Assembly (NCBI GenBank): GCA_025345505.1
Contig: JANVCC010000025.1
Location: 1,658,971-1,722,970 of the forward strand
Direction: 5' to 3'
Source of the DNA: Todiramphus chloris collaris
Lineage: Eukaryota; Chordata; Aves; Coraciiformes; Alcedinidae
DNA length: 64,000 bases
The translations under genes were made by a program, and so were the position numbers. Of this stretch, positions 24,688 through 34,990 are shown piece by piece. Position 1 is the first letter of the stretch, and each line of letters begins with the position of its first letter. The notes beneath the pieces are model-generated. The model saw nothing but the letters and a program-made list of their open reading frames with translations. It was not told the DNA's origin and did not search any database.

Positions 24688-25624
24688 ACTGAAAAGGAAT
24701 CATTATAATGTATATGTAAGTTTAAATTGGCTGTTGTAGTTGAGAAAGTGAAGGCTTTCAGAAAAGTTTTCACAGTGAAGTTTGCCTGTAGAGTTGGCCC
24801 GGGCCAGACTTTGTGTTGCTCCTCTTGTACGGATGAATGTGTTTGATGTAGTAGGACCCTTTGTAGGTGGATCAGGCATCCATCCACCTAGAGAGTGACA
24901 ACTGTAGAGCTCGTAGAGCCTCTCAGAAGAGGATTTCTGCAGGTATCTATGTATACTCCTCTGTCTCCTCTCAGAGCAGATTGCAGACACCAAAGGCAAA
25001 GAAGAAATGGCCAGAAGATGTGTGCTTGTGCTCAAACTGAGAGGCTCTTTATTGAACCTCTAACAAGAAGCTGCTGGCTTTTGGGGTTGGTTTTGGTTTG
25101 TTTATGTTCTGTTCTGCTTTTCAACTCTTTTCCTCTCAAGAAAGCACAGCTGGAGAGTGTTAACTGAAAACAAATGATGCTGCAGAAGATCTGCTTGTTC
25201 AGTGGTGCTGTTTCACCTGTATTCTGCTCGCTGATGCCTGATTGGAGTTTTAAACTGTGCTTAGTTGTGTTTAACACTTACAAACCAATAGGTGTCTGTA
25301 AAATAATCCCTCTTGCCCGGCACAAGATGGGCAGAGGAGGAGGAAGAGGAGGGGAGGTTTCCCTGAGTCCTTTCTCTACTCACGCTTTTTCACCTTCCTT
25401 TCTCCCTTTCACGTATTTAATTTCATGTACCAAATCCCTGTGGGTTAGCTCAGATCCAGAGGGGCGTTTGTGTTATTTTTCTGTGTTTACTTCCCCACCC
25501 CGCCTGCTGAAAGCAAGGTGCTGATGTGGTAGGACGTAAAGTTTTGTTTGTCCTCGCAGACAACTGCTGGAGACAGCAGCTTTTTATCAGTCTTGACTTG
25601 ATAACAAAAAAATCTCACCATCTG

Positions 25625-25980
25625 CCACCCGTGATGCTTTTGAAGAAGCGAGCGCGATGGCTTCCAGCTGGAGGGGACCGGGCCGTGTGGGTGGGAGGGC
25701 AGTGGAGAGGCTGCGCATGGGCTCTCCCTGCCCTGACAGCGTCGGGGGAGCAGCTCCCAGCTTCGGACGCCCCGCTTTTGCCAAGGCAGCCTGAGTTTGG
25801 TGGGGGGTTGCCAGAGCCCGGTGCTCTCAGCTAGGTACACAGGAGAGGTGGGGGGGAGCGGTGATGCTCTTGGGAAAAACCGCGGAGTTGCCTTTTGAGT
25901 TGCGCGGTTCTTGAGAGCGGTGATTCCTCTGGATCGCCCGAGCTGTAATTAAAGGATGATGTTCGGAGGGTGCTTCGTTG
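25625..25980. promoter_or_regulatory. Intragenic CpG island-like segment
   Basis: By hand count, about 23 CpG in roughly 355 bp at about 60 percent GC, giving an observed/expected near 0.75. That would meet the usual CpG-island criteria. Clusters include 'gaagcgagcgcgatgg', 'aaccgcgg' and 'ttgcgcggttc'. It is not a repeat and not next to an annotated exon, so an alternative promoter, enhancer or unannotated first exon is possible. No convincing coding start with a downstream donor was identified. Confidence 0.55.
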
Positions 25981-26869
25981 GTGCAGGTTGCTGGGTTGGG
26001 CTGCAGAGCTTAAAAGACATCTGTGGGAAAACTACATAAATGATTTCTTTTATCCTGTTATCCTTTGACTGAATTTTCATTGCTCTTAGGAGATTTATTA
26101 GTGTTTTTTATGACTGGTCATAGCCTGTGTTCTTTAATAGATTATTTGCAATTTCCTTTCTCTAGATTGTGCCATTTAAGGAACACAACTCAAATTTTCC
26201 ATCAGTTGCATCAGGGAAAACCATAAATATGTCACAAGGGGTGTATTTATGTACCCTATTATGTGGGGGAAAGAATTTGGCCTGTACTGAGTAAAATTAA
26301 AACGATAATTAAGCTTTAGCAGAATGGTTGGAAGGAAAATTTGTGGCTCACACGTATTTGTATGTTTATTGTACATGATAAATAAATGGTAGCTACAAAA
26401 CTCTGTATACCCTAAATCACACTGATGGAGTCATTTAGGCCACGTTACCCCTTAGCAGGTGTCCTAATACCTGGAGGAAGGGGGGAAATTCAAGAAAAGG
26501 GATTTTTTTCGAAAAGCATGCTGCAGTCTGGAGTGTGGTGAGCACTCGGGTGCCCTCATGGGAGACAGAGGAGACCTACAGAATAATTACAAAAAGAGTC
26601 TTAATTTTTGCTGATGACGATTCTGGCAAAAGCTTCCTTTTGTTTTTCAAGCAGCTTTTAATTCTGCTTTGATTGTGGTAGTTTTTCTTCCCCAGACAAC
26701 TCTGATTTCATAAAATGAGATAAAAGTGTGTGCTTCATAGATTAAGGAAAACCCTGAACATTATGTGCTGCTAGAGCTTAGGAAAATGTCTTTAAAATAT
26801 TGGTGTTATCATTTGGCAAATAACTGTTGTGTGCTAAAAGCTGCTTTTTTTTGTATGAGCCTTATGTAA

Positions 26870-27270
26870 CGCTGCAGTTAATAACATTTAGTGTTATTGG
26901 CTGCGAAATGACTTTAGTATCTCCACTATAAAAGCCTGTTTACAAGGATGAGGCAGCCTTGCTGGAGTGCCAGACTGTTAAATAACGAGGCTGCCAAAAT
27001 TAAATGAACTTTTCAGCTGGTAATGATGTGCGAATTGCTATCGCAGATGCGTATTTACCGGAGAAATGTGCACGGGCACGTTGTTCTTAGTGCCAAACAC
27101 TTCTTCGCCTTTGTCCTTAAACTGTCAGTGATACCATTAGAATGAATCTAGATACACAAGCACAGCTATTTCGTGTTATTAATAACTGCTAAACAGCTAT
27201 TTTTATTGGAATAATTTACTGCGTAGCTCCTTAAGCTCTTAGATGTTAATTAAATAGCTATTGGAGGTAT
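26870..27270. promoter_or_regulatory. Candidate conserved non-coding element
   Basis: A non-repetitive AT-rich block with retained CpGs ('gctgcgaaatg', 'aacgagg', 'tgcgaattgctatcgcagatgcg', 'ttaccgg', 'ggcacg', 'actgcgtag'). It also has homeodomain-like cores, including TTAATTAA at 27246-27253 and 'ggtaatgatgtg'. This pattern is typical of intronic enhancers, but it is judged by eye only. Confidence 0.38.
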
Positions 27271-28865
27271 TTTTCCGAGGTATTTTGGTGAAGTGCGGCT
27301 CTCGTTGTGCCTTACCCCCGCTCCCGGGTGTTGGGGTGCAGCTGTAGCCCAGGGAAAGGAAGGTGTGCCCTGGAGGCCGCAGTGCTGGGGTTCAGATGCT
27401 CTCCTGAGAAGGACTGAAAGCAAAGGTCCACTTCTTTGCTGTCTTTTTTTTTTTGTTTCTTTTAATCGAATTTCTTGTAAACTACTGGTACAAAATTGGG
27501 AGACATGGGATTTAAACCCTGACACGTAAATTCAGCAGTATTATTTTTTTCCTCTTGAAAAATACTTTTCTGTAATATGACAGTTAATGACAAGCTACCT
27601 TTGGGTGAGGAGGTTCCGTAGTAAACTCTACATGAGAAGATGACTCCCTAAAGCATGTGGAGGATGGTGGCAGGAGCTGGCCCGTGTCTCAGCCGGCTGG
27701 AGCTGCAACTCTCCGAGTTCTGCTGCAGCCCAAGAGGAAGCTCTGGGTTTCCTGTGCAAAACTTGCTCCCTTGCCCCAGAGCGTCTCGCTTTGAATTTCT
27801 TAGCCTGGTTGGGAATTTAATACAAAGAGCCATTCTTGTGAATCATGTTTTCTTTACAATTTTGCATTCCAGCTCAGCAATTCATTCCTCCTTTTCCTAA
27901 TAGCAAGAACATTATTGGAGTTCGCAGAACTTTGGCAAAATGGCTGGGTCCTGTTCTTCTGGGGGGCTCCAGTTCCATTCCTGTGTGGGTTATTCTAAAA
28001 ATACAACCCTTGTAATGCATATTAGGTATACGAAGTAATAACATGTTCTGACAAGCAGTTAATAGCCCTGAAATTAAAAGGTTTTCAAAGGTAAATATTT
28101 AATGTTGTGAAAGAAAGACTTTTTCAGCAGCCAAACTTAGAGCTAACTGTATGGCTTCAGAAATACTCATCTTCCCGTCTCTTGCATTATTAGAGTATTC
28201 TCTTCTCAGGTTTGTGTGATCTGAAATGAAAATAGCATTTTTGAAACACTGTTTTGAACGATCGAGCTGTTGTTTTGGCTACGTCAAGTCCATGTGTGTA
28301 TGCTTTAGGCAGGATGCACAGCAATGTGCACTCGGGATGGTCGAACTTTTCCTTTCTGAAAGGATGGAGTTACTGATGATGGTTCCACTTCTGTCTGAAT
28401 TTCCCTGAAAACCTGAAGCACTTTTGGTGTTTGCATGTGTGTGTGCGTGAGAGAAACGCTTCAGCCGTTAGAGCAGATGATGAGCAGCCTCTTTGCAGCG
28501 GTCCCGTCTCCACGCAGGCTTGCTGGGCTGTGCTAACATCATCCCAGTTCCCTCTCCCTGAGCTCCAGCGCAGGAAATGCCTCACAACCGGTGAATCATC
28601 GGAGCTGCGGTGGGGGCACGGCAGAGCCTGGGCTTGGCATCCGGCATCAGCGCCAGATACTGGCACCTGATGAATGTTAAAGCATCTCTGAAATCACCAC
28701 TTGCTCATGTCTAGACTGCAGGGTGGTGACACTCGGGCGTGCCTTGGCTCTGCCAGTTCCCAAGGTGGGGGACCTGCTGAGGGATCTGGGTGGCACCCAT
28801 CCTAGCCCAGCATCCAGCGTGCTGGATGGAGAAGGGTACACAGCTCAGTCTGTCATCTTGCTGCT

Positions 28866-29322
28866 CACTACAGGAAGGATACTGAGGTGTTTCAGTGTGT
28901 GCAAAGAAGGGCAGCCAAGCTGGGGAAGGGTCTAGAGCACAAGTCTTGTGAGGAGTCGCTGAGGGACCTGGGGTTGTTCAGCTTGGAGTAAAGGAGGCTC
29001 AGGGAAGACCTTGCTCTTGACAGCTCCCTGACAGGTGGTTGGAGCCATTTAGGGTTGGTTTCATCTCCCAAGGAACAAGTGATAGGACAAGAGGAAATGG
29101 CCTCAAGTTGTACCAGGGGAGGTTTGGGCTGGACATGAAGAAAAAAATTCTTCCCCCCAAGGGTTGTCCAGGCCTGGCCCAGGCTGCCCAGGGAGGTGAC
29201 TGGAGGGATTTATAGCCGTGGAGATGTGGTGCTGGGGGACATGGCTTAGTGGTGTCCTTGGCAGTGCTGGGTTAATGGTTGGACTTGATGATCTCTTCCA
29301 ACCAAAATGATTCTGTGATTCT
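28866..29322 (+). mobile_element. CR1 LINE 3' end, plus orientation
   Basis: Runs from 'caggaaggatactgaggtg' through 'gggtctagagcacaagtcttgtgaggagtcgctgagggacctggggttgttcagcttggag' and 'aacaagtgataggacaagaggaaatggcctcaagttg'. It ends at 'cttgatgatctcttccaaccaaaatgattctgtgattct'. It is about 455 bp, 5'-truncated, and the coding frame of the ORF2 end is broken. It is the longest CR1 copy here. Confidence 0.95.
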
Positions 29323-32026
29323 CAGCTCCAGGGCAGGGTGCTGCAGAGGGAGGCACCAGATGCCAGGGTGCCAAGCGCTCCCGGCTGCTGTCGAGCACAG
29401 GCATCAGAGGTCTGCGCAATCTTTATAGGAGCTTTCTTCTGCCTCTTCCCCATGGTCATACAAGTGCCTCCCCTGGGAATTCACCCAGTTTTCAGAACCA
29501 AACTTGTGCTGCTTAAAACCCGAACTTTGTATCCAAATGATCCTCCTTTGTAAACTGTAGTAGTGAGAGGTGACGGACGGGAGAGTGTTTGCGTTAAGGT
29601 ACATACTAACTGTTTATTATGGTTCTTTTCAGTTAGAATGCTCAAAAATTGTTGGTCTTTAAACAGTTTGACACATATCCCATAAACTATTTTGAAAACA
29701 GAGATTATTTCTTTTCTTGAATTTAATTTTTGATCATTAATCATTCACAGCTGCAAAAAAAAGTTTACTAAAAATGGTATAAATACAATTTTTCCTTGTT
29801 ACAGCCAGTGCCCCAGAAAATCTAATACTTGCTCTTTGATGTTAAATAAACCTGTTGTAATTTTGTGGTAGGTTTCAACTGCTGTTGGATAGAAAGGAGG
29901 ATAAAAATATAGTTAAATTTTCAAGTAGCAAACCCATGTGCCCTGTGTGTAATTTAGCAGCTGTTGCAAATACTTGGGAGCATTTTCTTTAGCGCTTAAA
30001 AGTCCCCTGTAGGAGTGAGACAGGAGAAATTCATTTAGCATTTCAAGCTTGAAAAATATTTTAACCTTTCCTTAAATTGTGTTTTGGAATTTAGGATTAA
30101 CTCTGTGCCTGGCTGCACAGATGGATACGTTTTACATAATTCCTTTGTCTAAGAAGAAGAAGAGACCACATGGTCAGTTAATGGCTTTTAAACACTCTTA
30201 GGCTGTCTTTTACATCTTCTTAATGGGACCTCAGAGATTCTGGGAAGACACTCAGAAAATTGTTGTTTACGGTGTAAGAGTTGTAAGATGCGCTGTGCTC
30301 TGCGTCCCAGAACTCTTGAGCTATTTTTGCTCCTACCTGTTAATCCTGCTTAATGAATTTTACAGCTTCATCCCTTAAGATTTTCAGGTTTATAATTCTG
30401 GTATGTAAAAATAAAGCCCAAGATCACCGAGGTATAGGAGATGTTACAGTTATTACTGGAATGCGAGGGCTCTTATTTTTTGATCTTTTAATAGCCAACA
30501 TTGTAGATGAAGTGGATTTTTAAGGAGAAGTCACTGAAGTGGTTATGTAAGCTTTTTAGTTAAATGAGCTTTTTAGTCTTTCTCAGCTTTTTCCCTAGAC
30601 ACTTCTGAGAAACACCATAGTGAACTGTGAACTACATAAATCAAATGTGGTGCTGGGATAAAGGATGGAAAATTCATTAAGTCAGTGGTGTGACACCAGC
30701 CCAGACAATTACAGCATATAAAACCAATCCTTAAATTGAATATCTTGTGCTTTGTAATGATGCTTTTTTTTTAAGTAGGTTTTAAAATAATATCAAGTAA
30801 AGGATTGGTAGATTAACATCGTTTGTGTAAATCCACATATGGCACTTAAAGGAACTCTTGATAAAACCTCTGATAGCACTTGTAAGTAATCTGTCGAGTT
30901 TATGAAAGGTTATCACTATCATGTAGGCATGTGTTTTTTTTTTTTTCTCAGAAAAAGTACTACTAAGGTCTTGGAAGGCTACTACTGTTTTATCGCATAA
31001 AGAGGAAGAGTCTCTTGTAGTCTTTTAAGCTCTTGCCCTTTTAAACCAACCTGTGCAACCAAATCCATCTGGTTACAGTTGTTCTTGAATGGTTAAAGTC
31101 TTTACGGCTTTATTCCAGTTCCTGCTGCAAAAAAGATTTCCATTGCAAGCTCTGCCATCCCTGAGGTCATTCATGGTGCTGTTGAATGGAAATGCTGTGA
31201 TGTTCCTGCAGTTCTGTGCAAGCCTTACAGGCCAGGATGGGGAGGTAGGGGTGAGATGGTTGGGGGTGCTGCAGATCACTGTGTTTGGGTCTCTGATCTT
31301 CAGTGCTATCAGCCAGGCATTTCTGACAAGATACTTAATTGGCTTCTATGAAATTTAACCTGAGAGCATCCCCAGATGGTGTATGTGTATTTTGGGGGTG
31401 TTTGTGTATATACATACAAGAACACACACCCTGCCTTCTAGCCAGCTGAGTCCTCCTTGAATTTATTCATGGAGAAAAAGGTTAAATTTTCTCTACATTT
31501 TTTTAAGGGTGTTTTGGTTGGGTTTTTTGCTTGCAATGAACTTTCTAGAAAGAAAGGCTAAGAGAGCGTTTCAGGAAAAGCAGTGTTTGATGAGAAGTTT
31601 GATTACTCTTAAGCACCCTTTCCAGTTCCTAAGACACAGAAGGAACTGATATGTAAAGGTCAGAAGTTGCGGGTGTAGTTCACATTAACACAACGTGACA
31701 AATGCTGTGTTATAAACAGAGTGAAAACTCTTTCTCTTGTTAGAGATCAGGAATTGTGGTAGCTTCTTATGCTGCAACTTGGTAAACCCTAATAGTGGGT
31801 CTGGATTATCATTTTAAGCCTTTTAGATAAGGAAGCTCAGTCTGAAACTTTGCAGTCACTTCTTACGGGTGAAATGCATAGAATCTGGTCTTAGCGTCTG
31901 TTGATTATCTTCATTGCGTCGTGATTGTCAGGTCATTCACAATACCACTGCTACCTTCCTGGCTGTTCAATACAATATAGAATCTGTGTTAATAAATTAA
32001 ACGTTGCCTGCAAATGGAGATGCTGA
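29323..32026. other. Intronic stretch before the SPSB4 terminal exon
   Basis: AT-rich unique sequence with T runs (30768-30776 and a 13-base run near 30935). The region from 30600 to 30860 has some resemblance to conserved elements but lacks the CpG retention of the better candidates. No exon was seen. Confidence 0.5.
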
Positions 32027-32060
32027 AAAATTAACTCTTCGTTTTCTTCTGCTTTTCCAG
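32027..32060 (+). promoter_or_regulatory. SPSB4: 3' splice site of the SPSB4 last intron (branch point, pyrimidine tract, AG)
   Basis: A run of mostly pyrimidines from 32035 to 32058 leads to CAG at 32058-32060, directly before the SOCS-box frame. A TTAAC sequence at 32031-32035 fits the loose branch-point consensus and puts the branch A at 32034, 26 bases from the junction. The acceptor defines the exon start: the frame would otherwise stay open only briefly upstream, and the SPSB homology begins at the junction. Confidence 0.8.
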
Positions 32061-32188
32061 CGGAACCCCTGCCTTTAATGGACTTGTGCCGAAGATCAAT
32101 TCGTTTTGCTCTTGGCAGAGACCGCCTGCATGACATAGAAATTCTACCTTTGCCTCTGTCTCTGAAAAATTATTTACAGTACCAATAA
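32061..32188 (+). CDS. SPSB4: SPSB4 terminal coding exon (SOCS box), partial gene
   Basis: The last coding exon of a SPRY-domain SOCS-box protein. These proteins are substrate receptors of the Elongin B/C-Cullin-5-Rbx2 ubiquitin ligase. Their SPRY domain binds a D/E-I/L-N-N-N type motif in targets such as iNOS and Par-4 (family knowledge). Seen here: a pyrimidine-rich acceptor ending in AG at 32059-32060, then two bases (CG) completing a split codon (phase 1 intron), then 41 codons from GAA at 32063 and stop TAA at 32186-32188. The peptide contains PLMDLCRRSI, which fits the BC-box pattern [APST]LxxxCxxx[AILV], then LPLP, the Cul5-box hallmark, and ends LKNYLQYQ. The SIR and LKNYLQYQ stretches favour SPSB4 over SPSB1, which as I recall has SVR and LKAYLLYQ. 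No frameshift or early stop was seen. The SPRY exon lies upstream of the window. Family assignment is near certain; the exact paralogue is likely. Confidence 0.93.
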
Positions 32189-32257
32189 GACGTCTAGAAC
32201 CCTCTGGCCTCACATTGGACTACATCAATGCAAATGGCAGAAAATTGTTTACAGCAA

Positions 32258-32263
32258 AATAAA
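32258..32263 (+). terminator. Candidate proximal polyadenylation signal AATAAA
   Basis: Canonical hexamer 70 bases after the SPSB4 stop codon, followed within 25 bases by a G/T-containing stretch. If used, it would give a very short 3' UTR. Confidence 0.35.
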
Positions 32264-32300
32264 AATCTTCGTGATGGACACTTAAGTGTTATTTAATTTT

Positions 32301-32324
32301 TAATATATATATATTTTTTTTTTT
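32301..32324 (+). repeat. (TA)n followed by poly-T in the 3' UTR
   Basis: TAATATATATATATTTTTTT-type tract about 110 bases after the SPSB4 stop. Being AU-rich in the transcript, it could influence stability, but this is speculative. Confidence 0.85.
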
Positions 32325-33358
32325 CTGAACCAGTGAAAGCAGATCACTGTGGGGGACTACTAAAGAATGTGAAAACATTGATTTGATTGAGATTCCTGTA
32401 TTATCTGTTGCCTGTTGTGTTTACAGTCCTAAAGGCCATTATTCTCATCTCTCGTGTATCGGTTTCTCTTTGTTGCCCTCTGTTAAATGCCAATAGAAAA
32501 TCTGACCTGCAGGATCCACTGTCAGGCGGGACAGAGAATTCTTCAATAATGTGATTTTTAATTTTATTTTATTTCTTTCACTTTCCTACATGTCAACCCG
32601 ATAGCTAAAAACAAATTAGCAAAGTAAAAATCTTGACAGTAACTTTTCAAAAATGTTTAAACCTTGCCTTTGGTATCCAGAGTTGTTGAAAGCTTTGAGT
32701 GTTCAGCGCTCAACATTATCAAGCCTATAATGTCTAAAAGTTCCAATTGTTAAAAAAAGCAGATTATTGTCTAGAAGAAGAGTATGTGATTACAAAAGAG
32801 AAGAGGAAAAAAAAAAATGGTATGTCTGTCAGAAAGGTCACTTTTTGGACCTGGTATCAGTAAGATGCAGTACATTGTTTTCAAGACCAAATCTAGTCCC
32901 ACCAAAGTTCTGCGGTTGATAACAAAGTGTTCACTATCCCAAGAATTTAGGATATTCGTATTTTAGAAAGCGTGTCACTTTTTTATTTGAACAAATTTAT
33001 GATTTTTATGTGGTATGAACTCTTAAGTACTTGGTTCTCTTTTTAATGTATGTGTGGTTATAATGTTTATTTATCTGTTTAGAGTCTGTGGAGTTCTCAT
33101 TTAACTGTTTCCCATCTTGGGGTGACTGATGTTTTTTTCCCCAACTCCACCTGAAATGTATTAATTTTTCAGGCTCATCCCATTTTTTAAGATGCTGCTT
33201 TCTATTTGCATTTCTTACATGTTTCAAGTTATCTGCCTGATCAGTTATCTAGTTTTTAAACTGGAAGTCATTGTTATGGCAGGATGTCAAATGTTTAGAC
33301 TGAGCTGCCTTCAGCATATTTTAATGTGAATTTACTGATGAATGAGGAGAAAATTTCT

Positions 33359-33364
33359 AATAAA
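33359..33364 (+). terminator. Candidate distal polyadenylation signal AATAAA
   Basis: Canonical hexamer about 1.17 kb after the stop codon. It is followed by a moderately T/G-rich stretch from 33388 to 33410. It would give a 3' UTR length typical of this family. Confidence 0.35.
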
Positions 33365-33380
33365 GTCTACTGTCCAAAAC

Positions 33381-34868
33381 AAAACTCATGTCTCCCTTGA
33401 TGAAGTGTTAAATAACGTAGCACTGCGTTCAGAGTTGAAGTTCAGTTCCTCCTGCAAATGTTCCTGTTCAGCGCTTCTTTGGAAGCACTGCTTTGGGTTC
33501 ACGTGCCAGAGACGTCGCAGGCAATGTCATGTCCTGTTCCTTATTTATCCCACTTACTCTGGCTGTAGCTGTGCTCTTTGCTTTCAGCACAATTCTGGCC
33601 AGATTCCTCTAAGCAAAAGCTCTGGTTTGTGTGAAGCTGTGCTTTGAGACTCCATGCTTTTGAGGTAGGTTGACATTTGACCGCTGTGTGCTGACAATAC
33701 AGGCAAAACCACTGAACCACAGATGGTTGCACTCGTTGCCGTCACCCCGAGGAACAGAATTACAGTTTCAGTCAGAAAAGAGAAACATGAGATAAGATTA
33801 CAACAACAGGAGCGAGATTGGAAGCAACAGGGGCAGGGGTAACACAGGGATGTCAAAAATTAAATCACAAATATTAGCTTCTCTGGGCTTTGCTGTGTAA
33901 GCTGGTGCTTGCCTAAGCATCAACTTATTTTTGGACTTGCTTTCAGTTAAGGTAAGAGTATCTCTCACACTGGATTCCTTACTTTAGTCTTGCACAGGGG
34001 AGGAAATTACAGCAGTGATCTGTATTTCATAGTTTTCCCACATGCTTTGCTTAATTTAAACTTTTTCTCCCGATAGGTGCGTAGGAAGGAGATCTAAAGG
34101 TATAACAACTTGCTCAAAAGGAAAAAAATAGAGCTGTGTCAAGTGATCTTTCATAAGCAAGGGAAGCAGCTGTTCAGGAATGACTTAGTGACCCTGGCAG
34201 ATCTTGGTTTTCCACCACTGAAGTCCATTTTAGGTAAGCATTTCCTAAAATTAGCGTTTGCTGTGTGTTACTGGGCTTTGTGTTCATTTGAGTAACTGCA
34301 GTGACACAACTGTTCAATGTTGTCTTCTCTGTTCTTTAACTTGACCCAGACTGTGACAGCTTTTTAATGTGACAGTAAAGTGGGGACTGATCCCACGAGA
34401 GAAATTAATGGTACCTCTGTCTGTTAATTAACCTAATTATGTTACATTTGGTTTGGGATTTCAGTTGGTGCCCCTACTATTAGGCTGACAAAGTCAAGTG
34501 TTGTGAAGGCTTTATTTCTGCCTCAGATTGGACCAAAGGAAATGTCTTGAACTGTCTGCATTCTCATCTGGAAGCAAAGCAATCTGTAGGGAAGTTGTGA
34601 AGTCTTATTGTAGACTTCACATGCGGTCTTTGTGGTGTTTGAGTTTTCATCTCAACAGCTCAACTCAGATCCTACCTCAGGAGGAACAGTTGAACTTTGC
34701 GGGTTTCTCAGTGGTCACTTGGAGCTGGGAAAGCCTGTTACAGAAGCAGATACGTACGAATCCTGTGAATGCTTCTGAGAGTTCTAAAAGAGCAGCAAGC
34801 CATAAATGCTAGAAAGTTTCCTCCTCATCTCCATTCCAGTTGGTACTGTTAAACTATAACCATATGTT
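33381..34868. other. Intergenic, nothing recognised
   Basis: Downstream flank of SPSB4. Open frames up to 101 codons have no family similarity. No repeat recognised. Confidence 0.45.
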
Positions 34869-34990
34869 CTCGTGTCAGCCGGCGGCAGTCGCGGCGCAGC
34901 AAGCGTGTTGTACCGGGTCCAGCAGCGCTCGTTCAGGTACGGTTCCCACTGACACCAGCGGGAGATCTGCCTGAGTCAGCACTGCCTGCT
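34869..34990. repeat. CpG cluster with probable ancient reptile/bird repeat relic
   Basis: About 12 CpG occur within ~95 bp (34873-34962), in AT-rich surroundings. The cluster runs into 'tcccactgacaccagcggga' then 'tctgcctgagtcagcactgc'. That resembles a motif I recall as frequent in turtle, crocodile and bird DNA (a near-palindrome TCCCATTG..CAATGGGA followed by GCCTGAGTAAGGACTGC). The palindromic arms here match at 7 of 8 positions. Alternatively it is a small GC-rich non-coding first exon, since 'gttcag' is followed by GTACGG. Confidence 0.4.

Larger units (their letters stand above)
1..32060 (+). other. SPSB4: Last intron of SPSB4, 3' part (more than 32 kb)
   Basis: Inferred from the terminal exon at 32061. 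In SPSB genes the SPRY domain and N-terminus sit in one long coding exon of roughly 230 codons just before the SOCS-box exon. No open frame of that size occurs on the + strand upstream (the longest are around 100-150 codons and look random), so this exon must lie left of base 1. The stretch holds CR1 fragments, poly-T tracts, a CpG-dense island and candidate conserved elements, which are listed separately. An unrecognised nested gene cannot be excluded, but none was seen. Confidence 0.75.
32189..33380 (+). other. SPSB4: Probable SPSB4 3' UTR
   Basis: This is the AT-rich stretch after the stop codon. It contains an AATAAA at 32258-32263, only 70 bases after the stop, and another at 33359-33364. 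An AU-rich patch with ATTTA and a TA/T run lies at 32290-32324. Mammalian SPSB4 transcripts have long 3' UTRs, so the distal signal may be the main one, but the true end cannot be fixed from sequence. No other coding signal is visible within it. Confidence 0.5.
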
